Assembly (NCBI GenBank): GCA_964582985.1
Contig: CAZOUM010000032.1
Span: 1-35,211, forward strand
Direction of reading: 5' to 3'
DNA length: 35,211 nucleotides
Origin: CAZQYB01 sp964582985
GTDB taxonomy: Bacteria > Planctomycetota > Phycisphaerae > Sedimentisphaerales > Anaerobacaceae
In this document: one piece after another, positions 1-7,029 of the stretch
Numbering within the stretch: position 1 is the stretch's first letter
How the letters are laid out: each line of letters opens with the position of its first letter
Position numbers and translations under genes: made by a program
Notes under the pieces: model-generated
What the model was told of the DNA's origin: nothing
Seen by the model: the letters and a program-made list of their open reading frames with translations, nothing else
The model's database searches: none

Positions 1-726
1 GCGAAAGAAAAAAATAATTCGATTTTTGTTTCACTTATCTGCAATATTTTACTTGCGATAGGCAAAGGTATTGCTGGCATATTGGCAAACAGTAATGCCC
101 TTGTAGCTGACGCCGTACATTCGGCGACTGATGTCACCGCTTTTTTTATAAATTATCGTGCCTGCAAAGATTGCCAAATATATGGCAGGATTGACAGGAA
201 GAAGACGAGTAAAAAAATCAGCCAAAGAATCGTTGAGACCGAGATACGGGCAACATATTACATGGGGATTTTTCTTTTCACGATTGGTTTGGCTATTTGT
301 TTCCACAATTTTATGGTCCTTGTGCTTGATAGAGTAGAAAAGCCGGATTCTATAAGCGTTGTTGTTGCTTTTATCGTGCTGGCTGTCTATGCCGGCCTAT
401 ATAAATATTCAGAAAATAGTGATAATAAAGTTGCAGAAGATTGTGTGCTTACAAGTAAAAATACACATTGGCAGAATAAGATGAACCTGGTTTCCGGTAC
501 CGTAGTTGTAATTGGACTGACAGCATCAATATTGGGCTTTATTTTCATGGATGAATTAGCTGCCGTTGTTGTCGGCAGTATTTTGATAGCGATGGGTGTC
601 AAGTTGATTATAGAAACCAGACAAGAGCTTAGCATAGCAGCCCAGCGGTATTTTAAGACCACAGTTTTCAGTAGTATCTTAATATCAGTAGTCTTAGCAG
701 CTATTTCACTCTCGATTCAATTATAG
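1..726 (+). CDS. Cation diffusion facilitator-like membrane protein, 5' end outside the window
   Basis: The reading frame is open from base 1, so the N-terminus is missing. The visible part has about six membrane segments. An HSATD motif near residue 40 (after ALVADAV) matches the HxxxD metal site of TM2 in the cation diffusion facilitator (CDF) family, which exports Zn, Fe or Mn in exchange for protons. The segment before the fifth helix (NTHWQNKMNLVSG) aligns with the usual second HxxxD region, but both metal ligands are replaced. The loop between TM2 and TM3 also lacks the usual HPYGHGR-type motif. The protein stops after the sixth helix, so the cytoplasmic metal-sensing domain is absent. 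It may therefore be a non-transporting or heterodimeric CDF relative. The next gene starts 9 bases downstream, suggesting one transcript. Family assignment is good; substrate is unknown. Confidence 0.75.
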   Translation, partial: AKEKNNSIFVSLICNILLAIGKGIAGILANSNALVADAVHSATDVTAFFINYRACKDCQIYGRIDRKKTSKKISQRIVETEIRATYYMGIFLFTIGLAICFHNFMVLVLDRVEKPDSISVVVAFIVLAVYAGLYKYSENSDNKVAEDCVLTSKNTHWQNKMNLVSGTVVVIGLTASILGFIFMDELAAVVVGSILIAMGVKLIIETRQELSIAAQRYFKTTVFSSILISVVLAAISLSIQL

Positions 727-735
727 AAGTAAATT

Positions 736-2112
736 ATGTCCGGCAAAAGAAAGCTGCCAAAGGTAGCCATATTTATATTGTCTATCCTGGTCTTTTTGAA
801 TTTAACGCCTGAGTGCTTTGCAGAGTTAGTAACAAAAAAAGACCTTGCAGATGTTTTGCCGGCTGCCAATGCCTTTGCCAGGAAGACAGAACCATTCCCT
901 CATTTCGTCGGCTACACTACTGACGGTGGACATCTTATGGGGGCAGTTTTTCTGACAACAGAAATTGTTCCAGACGAGAGCTGGGGCTACCGGGACCAGA
1001 TAGCAACCCTGGTTGGCGTAGATGCAAGGGGAAAAATTACCGGCGTTAAGGTGCTGAGCGAATTTGAGAGTCCAAGATATATAAAAGGATTTCTGGCCGA
1101 TGAAAGCTGGTTTTTGAGGCAATTCGAAGAAAAGGATGCAGGTGACAACTTTATCCTCGAATCAGATGTAGACGCTATAACAGGAGCTACGATAACTTCA
1201 AGCACGGTTACCCGCTCAATAAAAGCAGGCATGGAGTTGGTTACAGAGCAGGTTTTACGCCAGCACGTAGATAAAGACAGCCCTGTCAAACACTTATTTT
1301 TCCAACACCTCCTCTGGCAGATAGATTTTATATTCCTATGGATTATGGTTGGCCTGGCGTTCTGGTCATTTTTCAAAAAGAATGAATCCTTGCGTTATTT
1401 TATATTGGGGCTGAGCTTTGCCTATTTGGGCATTTTCATGGGAGGCGGGTTTTCCATAAATGATATTTTAAGGCTTTTATCTTTTCACAACCCTGTGTTC
1501 CTGAACAACCTGTATTGGTACAGTCTTGTTATTATCGCAATTGGTTTAACAGTTTTCGCAGGGAGATTTTATTGCGGCTGGCTTTGTCCTTTCGGTGCCA
1601 TTACCGAGGTGCTATTCCGTCTGGTGCCAATAGAATGGAAGATTACCGGAGAGGCTGACAAGTACTTGAAAGTTGTAAAATATGTCAATCTTGGGATTTT
1701 ACTTCTAATCGGCCTTTTGTTTGCAAACAACGTCCTTGCAATTTATTTAGCCGGCATTATAGAACCATTTGCCACATTTTTTAATCTGCACGGCGATTTG
1801 ATATCCTGGATATGGCTTTTATTAATGCTGGTTTTTTCGGCTGTTATATCGAGGTTTTATTGTAGATATTTCTGTCCGTTGGGTGCGTTTTTCGCGTTAG
1901 TGAGCGGGATTTGCTCTTTCTTGCGACTAAGGTTGATAAGCGTTAATTTGCCGGAAGATAACTGTAAAGGCTGCAGGTTGGCTCAAAAAAAATGCCAAAT
2001 GAATGCTATCAGCTACGATAACCAATTAAAGAGACCCGGCATAGCCGGCAATGAGTGTTTTATGTGTAATACCTGCGCGGCAATCTGCCCGGTAGAATCG
2101 AAAAAGCTCTGA
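736..2112 (+). CDS. Membrane FMN-binding / NapH-NosR-type 4Fe-4S electron-transfer protein
   Basis: The 458-residue protein starts with a signal or anchor helix (about residues 10-29). A periplasmic FMN-binding domain (about 55-170) follows, with the motif TGATITSST; T154 fits the threonine that carries covalently bound FMN in RnfG/NosR/NqrC proteins. About five membrane helices then carry two CxxxCP motifs, C280/C284 and C376/C380, typical of NapH/NosR-type polyferredoxin membrane proteins. The C-terminus carries ferredoxin cysteines: C410, C413 and C420, then C441, C444, C447 and C451. This layout moves electrons across the cytoplasmic membrane between cytosolic Fe-S clusters and an extracytoplasmic flavin. 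The stop overlaps the start of the PDZ gene (ATGA), so the two are translationally coupled. The physiological partner cannot be read from the sequence; a redox role beside a metal transporter and a thioredoxin remnant is inference. Confidence 0.85.
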   Translation: MSGKRKLPKVAIFILSILVFLNLTPECFAELVTKKDLADVLPAANAFARKTEPFPHFVGYTTDGGHLMGAVFLTTEIVPDESWGYRDQIATLVGVDARGKITGVKVLSEFESPRYIKGFLADESWFLRQFEEKDAGDNFILESDVDAITGATITSSTVTRSIKAGMELVTEQVLRQHVDKDSPVKHLFFQHLLWQIDFIFLWIMVGLAFWSFFKKNESLRYFILGLSFAYLGIFMGGGFSINDILRLLSFHNPVFLNNLYWYSLVIIAIGLTVFAGRFYCGWLCPFGAITEVLFRLVPIEWKITGEADKYLKVVKYVNLGILLLIGLLFANNVLAIYLAGIIEPFATFFNLHGDLISWIWLLLMLVFSAVISRFYCRYFCPLGAFFALVSGICSFLRLRLISVNLPEDNCKGCRLAQKKCQMNAISYDNQLKRPGIAGNECFMCNTCAAICPVESKKL

Positions 2113-2936
2113 TGAGGATCGCAATGAGACATTGGTTAAGGAGAAACTGGTTAATCGTTATAACAATTATATCGCTGACTCTAAATGTTCTTGCAGCCGT
2201 TGTCCTTTATCAAGATTCAAAAACAATAGTCGATAACCATGAAAAAAGTCTTATTAAACAGAAACCCCTGGATTATGAAACTTTCAAGGACCAGTGGGGC
2301 AGTGCATGGCTCGGATTAGAGGTTTCTGAGGTTACCCCGGAAATAGCAGCAGCGGTCCGGCTCGATAAGGTCCAGGGGGCCCTGGTCAAAAGCGTTGCAC
2401 CCGGTTCTCCAGCTGATAAGGCAAATATAGAGCCTGGGGACGTAATAGTTTCGTTCAATGGCAGGAAGATAAGAACCGCCAAGCAGCTTCAAGGCGATTT
2501 ATTAGGGAGTGAAATAGGCAGCGAAGTCTATATGTGTGTGGTAAAAGGTGATTATACAATTACGGTATATGCAGTGCCTAAAGAAAGACCGTCATATTTG
2601 CAGCCTGTAACCAAAGCGTTACCATGGCTCGGGGCAAAAGTCAGTGAGGTTCTTTTTGGCAGTGACCAGGCGAAAAAGCTTGAAGAAGTTGGAAAAGCAG
2701 GCGGCATTTTAGTTGAAGAAGTTATTCGTAATTCTCCTGCCGAAGAAGCGGGCCTGCAAGTTGATGACATTATAATGTCTTTTAATTCCCGTAAAACGAG
2801 AACGTTAAGGGAATTTCTGTCTGATCTTGCCGGCTCTGAACCTGGTGACGAAATTCCTATGTGCATAATAAGGGAAGATATACGCAAGACAATATATGTC
2901 ACCTTAACACGAAAATCCTCGTTTACCAATATATGA
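2112..2936 (+). CDS. Membrane-anchored double-PDZ protein
   Basis: A single N-terminal membrane helix (about residues 13-34, after MRHWLRRNW) is followed by two PDZ domains, about residues 50-155 and 165-268. Both begin with a WLG motif (AWLGLEV and PWLGAKV) and contain the carboxylate-binding and GD-turn signatures ('SPADKANIEPGDVIVSFNGRK' style, and SPAEEAGLQVDDII). No trypsin-like protease domain and no CxxCH haem motif are present, so this is not a DegP protease or a magnetochrome protein. PDZ proteins of this kind act as extracytoplasmic scaffolds that bind peptide C-termini. The ATG overlaps the stop of the FMN/Fe-S gene, so the two products probably work together at the membrane. The precise function is unknown. 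Confidence 0.75.
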   Translation: MRIAMRHWLRRNWLIVITIISLTLNVLAAVVLYQDSKTIVDNHEKSLIKQKPLDYETFKDQWGSAWLGLEVSEVTPEIAAAVRLDKVQGALVKSVAPGSPADKANIEPGDVIVSFNGRKIRTAKQLQGDLLGSEIGSEVYMCVVKGDYTITVYAVPKERPSYLQPVTKALPWLGAKVSEVLFGSDQAKKLEEVGKAGGILVEEVIRNSPAEEAGLQVDDIIMSFNSRKTRTLREFLSDLAGSEPGDEIPMCIIREDIRKTIYVTLTRKSSFTNI

Positions 2937-2937
2937 A

Positions 2938-2958
2938 AATCAGTCAAAAATGCTGATT
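2938..2958 (+). terminator. Weak hairpin after the PDZ gene
   Basis: AATCAG at 2938-2943 pairs with CTGATT at 2953-2958 across a 9-base loop, followed by GTTT. The stem is short and the T-run poor, so at most an attenuator between the PDZ gene and the thioredoxin remnant. Confidence 0.25.
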
Positions 2959-3000
2959 GTTTCCGAGAGGATGGAAAATTACTTTTTTGGAGGCAATATT

Positions 3001-3186
3001 ATGTTAAAAACAAATCTCAAGCATCTGGTATCGGAAAAAGAATTAAATGAACTTATATCAAGCAACGAAAATGTTATGATCTGCTGAGGAAGGATGGGAC
3101 GTATGTGTATCCCGGTATACGCGATTATGGAATCATTGGAAAAGAAGTATCCCAACGTACAATTCAGCCTGCATTATCTTGCGTGA
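3001..3186 (+). pseudogene. Thioredoxin-like gene with in-frame TGA at the redox site, probably decayed
   Basis: A good ribosome binding site (GGAGG, 2989-2993) precedes ATG at 3001. The frame encodes 28 residues ending NENVMIC, then TGA at 3085-3087, and continues in frame with GRMGRMCIPVY and a helix (MESLEKKYPNVQF), stopping at 3184-3186. The CGRMGxMCxPVY pattern is, from memory, that of a small thioredoxin-like family. The TGA sits where a cysteine stands in the relatives I recall, so it could encode selenocysteine, or be a TGC-to-TGA nonsense mutation. After 3165 the thioredoxin sequence is lost; a possible continuation (PACIILRELK) lies in another frame, and an RHS fragment follows. That makes a decayed gene the simpler reading. 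It was probably the fourth gene of the left-edge cluster. Confidence 0.6.
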
Positions 3187-3191
3187 ACTGA

Positions 3192-3464
3192 AAATGCCCC
3201 GACAATAGGCGTACAATAACAAGGCTGCCATCAATCGACCCAGGAGGTACCGGCCCCGAAGATGACCATGTCACTACGTTGGAGTATGATGCCTCCGGTG
3301 AGTATCTGGTCCGTGTAATAGCACCAGGCAATCGGATAACGACTTACAGCTACCGAACAGCAGGCACTCCACAGCAAATGCACGCACTATTGTCTATAGA
3401 ATATCCGGATTCTACACACCGATACTTCATATATGATGTTAACGGCAGACTAAGCTACTTTTAA
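3192..3464 (+). pseudogene. RHS/YD-repeat protein fragment
   Basis: The open frame from 3192 to 3464 has no proper start. It encodes about 90 residues with YD-repeat texture: YDASGEYLVRVIAPG, then RYFIYDVNGRLSYF. RHS/YD-repeat proteins are very large cell-surface or toxin-delivery shells; this is only an internal slice. The left end abuts the thioredoxin remnant, and the right end is cut by the IS630-type transposase sequence, which supplies the stop. It is a relic, not a working gene. Confidence 0.6.
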
Positions 3465-3940
3465 TAAATTTTGAACAGTTTGCAGATGCAGTCGTAAAGG
3501 ATGATTCTTCCGGCGATTCAGCGTCTCGACCGCCTTGATAATTGCCTTCTCCAGATTCTCCACTGTCTCAAAATAATAGTTGTGTATTGCCGAACGCTTC
3601 AAGTGCCCCCAGAACCGCTCGATCAAAGTTAAGTTTGGTGCATACGTGGCATTCCAAATCATCGTCAGTCTGTCTCGATGGTTTTCGATATATTCTCGCA
3701 CGGCCTTTGTGTGATGAATGGAACAGTTATCCAAAAACAAATATACATGTTCGCGGTCACCGTAAATATCTTCCACAAGCCAACGCAAAAAATCTAAGAA
3801 TTCGCTGCTGCGTTTCTTCTCGGCAATCAACGCCGTAACCTCTCCCGTCATTGCATCTAAGGCACCGAAAACCGGCACCTTCCGGTTGACCCCAGCCGAT
3901 GGGACAATTACTCGCCGACCAGCAGCGGGACAAGCACGGA
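3450..3940 (-). pseudogene. IS630-family transposase, 5'-truncated
   Basis: On the minus strand the frame runs from about 3940 down to the TAG at 3450. It encodes the C-terminal part of a DDE transposase: VNRKVPVFGALDAMTG, the second catalytic aspartate in FLDNCSIHHTKAV, and the glutamate in APNLTLIERFWGHLK. The N-terminal helix-turn-helix domains and the first catalytic aspartate are absent. Upstream the frame dissolves into a short tandem-repeat tract near 3940. With one of three catalytic carboxylates missing it cannot act as a transposase. It interrupts an RHS fragment and lies just left of an IS110-type element, marking this as an insertion hot spot. Confidence 0.8.
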
Positions 3941-3981
3941 TGAATATCGAATACTGAACATCGAATATCGAATGGTGAATT
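3940..3981. repeat. Degenerate short tandem-repeat tract
   Basis: The stretch is built of variants of GAATATC / GAACATC / GAATACT in tandem, with a period of roughly 7-10 bases. It separates the IS630 remnant from the IS110-type element. A palindromic-repeat-like sequence (GATCCCTCCGCTTCGCTG, about 3991-4008) follows. Similar low-complexity tracts occur at several other gene borders in this window. Confidence 0.6.
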
Positions 3982-4034
3982 ATAGATGGGGCCAGATCCC
4001 TCCGCTTCGCTGCGCTCGGAATGATTTTATGAAA

Positions 4035-4109
4035 GCGTGTCTCCTGTTACGGTATACAATACCGTAATAGGTTCTAATGCGGTATTGAGGCCGCAGAAAG
4101 GAGACACGC
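4035..4109 (+). promoter_or_regulatory. Structured leader of the IS110 transposase, sequestering the ribosome binding site
   Basis: An 11-base outer stem pairs GCGTGTCTCCT (4035-4045) with AGGAGACACGC (4099-4109) and would bury the AGGAG ribosome binding site of the transposase (ATG at 4112). Inside it are two hairpins: TTACGGTAT/ATACCGTAA (4047-4055 with 4059-4067, loop ACA) and GCGG/CCGC (4079-4082 with 4091-4094). The result is a compact three-way junction. Such folding could repress read-through translation of the transposase. It could also be part of a guide (bridge) RNA; IS110-family elements carry such RNAs in their non-coding ends. Confidence 0.5.
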
Positions 4110-4111
4110 AT

Positions 4112-5188
4112 ATGGAGATTATAGCATTGGATGCCCACAAACGCTACAGTCAAGTTTGTGTGCAAAATCAAGATGGACAGTTTCTTTGCGAAAAAAGGAT
4201 TAATCACAACAGAGGAGCGATAAAGCAGTTTCTCGCTGACTGGACGACAGGAGCTAATGTGGCGCTTGAGACGGTAGGCAACTGGTACTGGATAGTTGAT
4301 GAGATTGAGCAGGCACAGATGCAGCCAAAACTTGTACATGCACACAAGGCTAAACTTATGCTCGGTTCAATCAACAAGACGGACAAGCTGGATGCCCGTG
4401 GGCTTAATAAGTTACAAAGAACCGGCACATTGCCGACAGTTTGGATTCCGCCGGGTGATATTCGCGATCACAGGGAATTGCCCCGGACCCGGATGGTATT
4501 TGCCAATCTACGGACCCGTCTTAAGAACAGGATACATTCGGTGTTTGATAAGTATGGTTTGCATACAGATTTTGACGGCATATCCGATATATTCGGCTCT
4601 CGAGGACGAGAGCAGATGGCGTTAACGATTAAGCAGTTGCCCTCAGAGACTTGTTATACGCTGCGTTGTTTGCTGCGTCAGCTTGATATGGTCGAAGGTC
4701 AGATACGGCGAATTGAAAAACGGATGAAAAAAGTATTCTCTAAAACCGAGCAAGTAAAGAGGTTGATGACACTCCCTGGGATAGGGTTTATTCTTGCAGT
4801 TGCCATAGCTAACGAGATAGGTGATATATCCAGGTTTGCAACACCGCAGAGACTTGCAAGTTATGCAGGAACAGTTCCCCGTGTTCACAGCAGCGGCGGA
4901 CATACCAGGTATGGCAAGCTGCGAAGTGATGTGAATCATTATCTGAAGTGGGCATATTCGGAGGCAGGTAATTCAACGGCGGTTAATCACAAGCGACTTC
5001 CATTCAGGCATACCAGCAAACTATACAGGCGGATCAGGGAAAAGAAGGGACATGCCAAGGCGGTGGGGGCTGTTGGCAGGCACCTGGCTGAGGCGAGTTT
5101 TTGGGTATTAACACGAAATGAAGATTATAAGGAACCCGAGGTTAAATCGGTTTCACCGACGGTGGCCCAAGCGCGACACTTGTCATGA
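4112..5188 (+). CDS. IS110-family DEDD transposase (recombinase)
   Basis: The 358-residue protein has the N-terminal RuvC-like DEDD domain: D7 (ALDAHKR), E53 (ALETVGNW) and D91/D94 (KTDKLDARGL). A linker follows, then the C-terminal Transposase_20 domain with LMTLPGIG (near 218-225) and YAGTVPRVHSSGGHTRYGK, holding the candidate serine nucleophile S260/S261. Length fits the family. I chose ATG at 4112 rather than upstream starts in the same frame because AGGAG lies at 4099-4103. The enzyme excises and inserts the element through a circular intermediate, guided by an element-encoded RNA in the family members studied. No frameshift is visible. Confidence 0.9.
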   Translation: MEIIALDAHKRYSQVCVQNQDGQFLCEKRINHNRGAIKQFLADWTTGANVALETVGNWYWIVDEIEQAQMQPKLVHAHKAKLMLGSINKTDKLDARGLNKLQRTGTLPTVWIPPGDIRDHRELPRTRMVFANLRTRLKNRIHSVFDKYGLHTDFDGISDIFGSRGREQMALTIKQLPSETCYTLRCLLRQLDMVEGQIRRIEKRMKKVFSKTEQVKRLMTLPGIGFILAVAIANEIGDISRFATPQRLASYAGTVPRVHSSGGHTRYGKLRSDVNHYLKWAYSEAGNSTAVNHKRLPFRHTSKLYRRIREKKGHAKAVGAVGRHLAEASFWVLTRNEDYKEPEVKSVSPTVAQARHLS

Positions 5189-5507
5189 GCTCTTGAAGCT
5201 CGCGGAATGAATGCGACAGGCTGCCGGAAGAAACTCATGCCGCATTGACGGCGAAGAGATGACTTGGGTGAAAACCATTAAGGGTAATTGGGTAAACGAC
5301 TTAAAAATATATTTGACATAAAACACGCTTTCAGAGATGACAAGATGATGGGTGCTCGGTCGGCGTCAGGACGAGGGGGTATGATAAGCGGTTCTGTTTC
5401 GACCAGAAGGCGCTGAGAGAAAGAGTGAAATACGTCGAAGGGCACAAGTCAAACGGAGAGGGAAGTGTTGACCGTCAGCAGAGCTGGGGGGTGCGTGGGG
5501 AGGTATT
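5189..5507. other. Non-coding right end of the IS110 element and flank
   Basis: There is no convincing gene here. The first ~135 bases lie between the transposase stop and the right inverted repeat and contain several short self-complementary patches, for example GAGCTC...GAGCT near 5187-5203 and a GCCG/CGGC-rich stretch near 5222-5262. In IS1111-type elements this end is where a guide RNA would be encoded. Bases 5334-5507 are flank without recognisable features; an apparent plus-strand frame across 5425-5712 is the shadow of the LOG gene plus flank. Confidence 0.4.
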
Positions 5508-5530
5508 GCCCCCGTCGCAAGCGACGGGGC
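5508..5530. repeat. GC-rich palindrome
   Basis: CCCCGTCGC and GCGACGGGG form a perfect 9-base inverted pair separated only by AA. It looks like a dispersed palindromic element. It could help end transcription from the LOG operon but lacks a T-run. Confidence 0.5.
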
Positions 5531-5539
5531 TAAACAAAT

Positions 5540-5565
5540 CCTGCCATGGTGATGGTGATGGCAGG
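5540..5565 (-). terminator. Hairpin after the LOG-family gene
   Basis: CCTGCCAT (5540-5547) pairs with ATGGCAGG (5558-5565) over a 10-base loop. On the minus strand this lies 11 bases past the LOG stop and is followed by ATTTGTTT, a plausible rho-independent terminator for the 12.6 kb to 5.6 kb gene run. Confidence 0.5.
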
Positions 5566-5576
5566 GCTAACCATTT

Positions 5577-6266
5577 TCAGATTTTTTTCATTCCCGGGGG
5601 CAGTTCGATGCCGACGCGGCCCTCAGCTTTTTTGAAATCTACTATAACCTCAACGGCGGCCTTCGGTTCATCGACCACCGTGAAGACATCCGTATCTTCC
5701 GGTGAGATGTAGTCGTGTTCTTTGAGCATTTTTTCGTTCATCCAGTTAATCAGGCCGTCCCAGTATTCGGAGCCCATCAAAATGACGGGGAAAGTTGCCT
5801 GCTTTAATGTCTGAATGAGTACGAGTGATTCGTAGAACTCGTCCATAGTTCCGTAACCGCCGGGGAAGACAATGAAGCCGTGGGCGTATTTGAGGAACAT
5901 TACCTTGCGACAGAAGAAGTATCTGAAGTGCAATGACAGATTCTGAAATTCGTTCGGTACCTGCTCCAATGGCAGTTCGATGTTAAGGCCGATGCTGCGG
6001 CCGCCGGCTTCTGCAGCTCCTTTGTTTGCGGCCTCCATAATTCCGCCACCGCCGCCGGTCATTACGGCGAAGCCTGCCTTTGCTATTTCTGCAGCGGTTT
6101 TCACGGCGAGTTTGTAATACTTCTGGTCCGGCTTTGCCCGTGATGAGCCGAAGAACGATACAGCGGGGCCGATGGAACCAAGCTCATCAAATCCTTCGAC
6201 AAACTCGGCCATTATTCTGAATAGCCGCCAGAGGTCCTTTACCGGTTTATCAATAACGTCCATCAT
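5577..6266 (-). CDS. LOG-family protein (TIGR00730-type, nucleotide 5'-monophosphate nucleosidase-like)
   Basis: The 229-residue Rossmann-fold protein carries the two LOG-family signatures: the nucleotide-binding loop MTGGGGGIMEAANKGA (about residues 69-84) and the catalytic PGGYGTMDEF (135-144), with R120/K121 placed as in the family. LOG proteins hydrolyse the N-glycosidic bond of nucleoside 5'-monophosphates such as cytokinin ribotides or AMP/GMP. In bacteria outside plant associations the role is usually nucleotide salvage or housekeeping. The N-terminal extension (about residues 1-35) is helical, as in longer bacterial LOGs. It is the last gene of the minus-strand run, 68 bases after nth. 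The exact substrate cannot be told from sequence. Confidence 0.85.
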   Translation of the reverse strand: MMDVIDKPVKDLWRLFRIMAEFVEGFDELGSIGPAVSFFGSSRAKPDQKYYKLAVKTAAEIAKAGFAVMTGGGGGIMEAANKGAAEAGGRSIGLNIELPLEQVPNEFQNLSLHFRYFFCRKVMFLKYAHGFIVFPGGYGTMDEFYESLVLIQTLKQATFPVILMGSEYWDGLINWMNEKMLKEHDYISPEDTDVFTVVDEPKAAVEVIVDFKKAEGRVGIELPPGMKKI

Positions 6267-6334
6267 AGAAAAAACTCTCCTTCAAATCTTGTCTCTTGCG
6301 GTTCCTGGTTCGATTCATGATTTCACAGACCATC

Positions 6335-7024
6335 CTACCACAAGGCCGGGTTGTTTGCAGCAGGGCAATGTTTTGCAATCGGGCAGTTTTGGCAATCCGG
6401 CTTACGTGCACTGCAGATGTTTCGCCCGTGGAAAATCAACAGGTGACTGAACAGTGTCCAGTTTCTCTTAGGGACTATTTCGGCCAAATCAAATTCCAAC
6501 TTTACCGCATCCCTGTTTCCAGAAAGTCCCAGCCGCCGGGAGAGGCGAATAACGTGGGTATCACAGGCTATGGCCGGCTTTCCGAAGACGTTGCCCAATA
6601 CGACATTTGCCGTTTTTCTGCCCACGCCAGGAAGTGTTGTCAGCTCCTGCATTGTGTCGGGGACTTTGCCTGCGAATCGCTCGATTATCTGTGAACAGGC
6701 GCCTTTGACGCTGAGTGCTTTGTTGTGATAAAAGCCTGTGGTTCTTATGTCAGACTCGATTTGCTTTATGTCGGCCTTTGCCCAGTCTTTGGCTGATTTG
6801 TATTTTTTGAAAACTTTCCTGGTGACTATGTTCACTTGCGCATCCGTGCACTGAGCCGAGAGAATTGTCGCGATTAGAAGTTGCAGTGGGTTTGTGAACC
6901 GAAGCGCGGTTTTTGCGTCGGGGTATGCCTTTTTCAAGATTGGCAGGATTTTTCTGACTCTCTCGGCGGCTTCGGCCTTGTTAACTCTTGTCTTCACCTT
7001 TTTTACTGTTGTTTTTTTTGGCAT
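6335..7024 (-). CDS. nth: Endonuclease III (DNA glycosylase/AP lyase)
   Basis: The 229-residue protein has the helix-hairpin-helix LPGVGRKTANVV with catalytic lysine K137, the catalytic aspartate D155 in CDTHVIRLS, and a C-terminal [4Fe-4S] motif C204-x6-C211-x2-C214-x5-C220, all diagnostic of Nth. It removes oxidised pyrimidines and cleaves the abasic site in base-excision repair. I chose ATG at 7024 (MPKKTTVKK) instead of the farther 7093. The longer version adds residues unlike the family and overlaps the dsbD stop; 7024 lies five bases beyond that stop. The N-terminal tail is lysine-rich. It sits downstream of dsbD in the same direction, probably one transcript. Confidence 0.95.
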   Translation of the reverse strand: MPKKTTVKKVKTRVNKAEAAERVRKILPILKKAYPDAKTALRFTNPLQLLIATILSAQCTDAQVNIVTRKVFKKYKSAKDWAKADIKQIESDIRTTGFYHNKALSVKGACSQIIERFAGKVPDTMQELTTLPGVGRKTANVVLGNVFGKPAIACDTHVIRLSRRLGLSGNRDAVKLEFDLAEIVPKRNWTLFSHLLIFHGRNICSARKPDCQNCPIAKHCPAANNPALW

Positions 7025-7029
7025 AGATG

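Larger units (their letters stand above)
4030..5333 (+). mobile_element. IS110-family (IS1111-like) insertion sequence
   Basis: The element is defined by its DEDD transposase (4112-5188) and by a perfect 11-base inverted pair, TGAAAGCGTGT at 4030-4040 and ACACGCTTTCA at 5323-5333. Subterminal inverted repeats are typical of the IS1111 subgroup. The true tips lie a few bases outside; I cannot fix them and see no target duplication, as expected for this family. TTGACA at 5313-5318 near the right end could act as the -35 half of a promoter formed when the ends are joined in a circular intermediate, as described for IS110 elements. The transposase frame is intact, so the element may still be active. 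Confidence 0.75.

Noticed and set aside
3085..3087. Confident selenoprotein call
   Set aside because: The downstream frame decays and no selenocysteine genes are in the window; kept as an open question.
1..3186. A magnetosome gene island
   Set aside because: Only generic CDF and PDZ resemblance; no magnetochrome, MamK, MamA, MamI or MamQ-like gene is visible. Kept only as a weak finding.
5425..5712. Plus-strand 95-codon frame
   Set aside because: Overlaps the LOG gene antisense and reads through hairpin repeats; no family resemblance.
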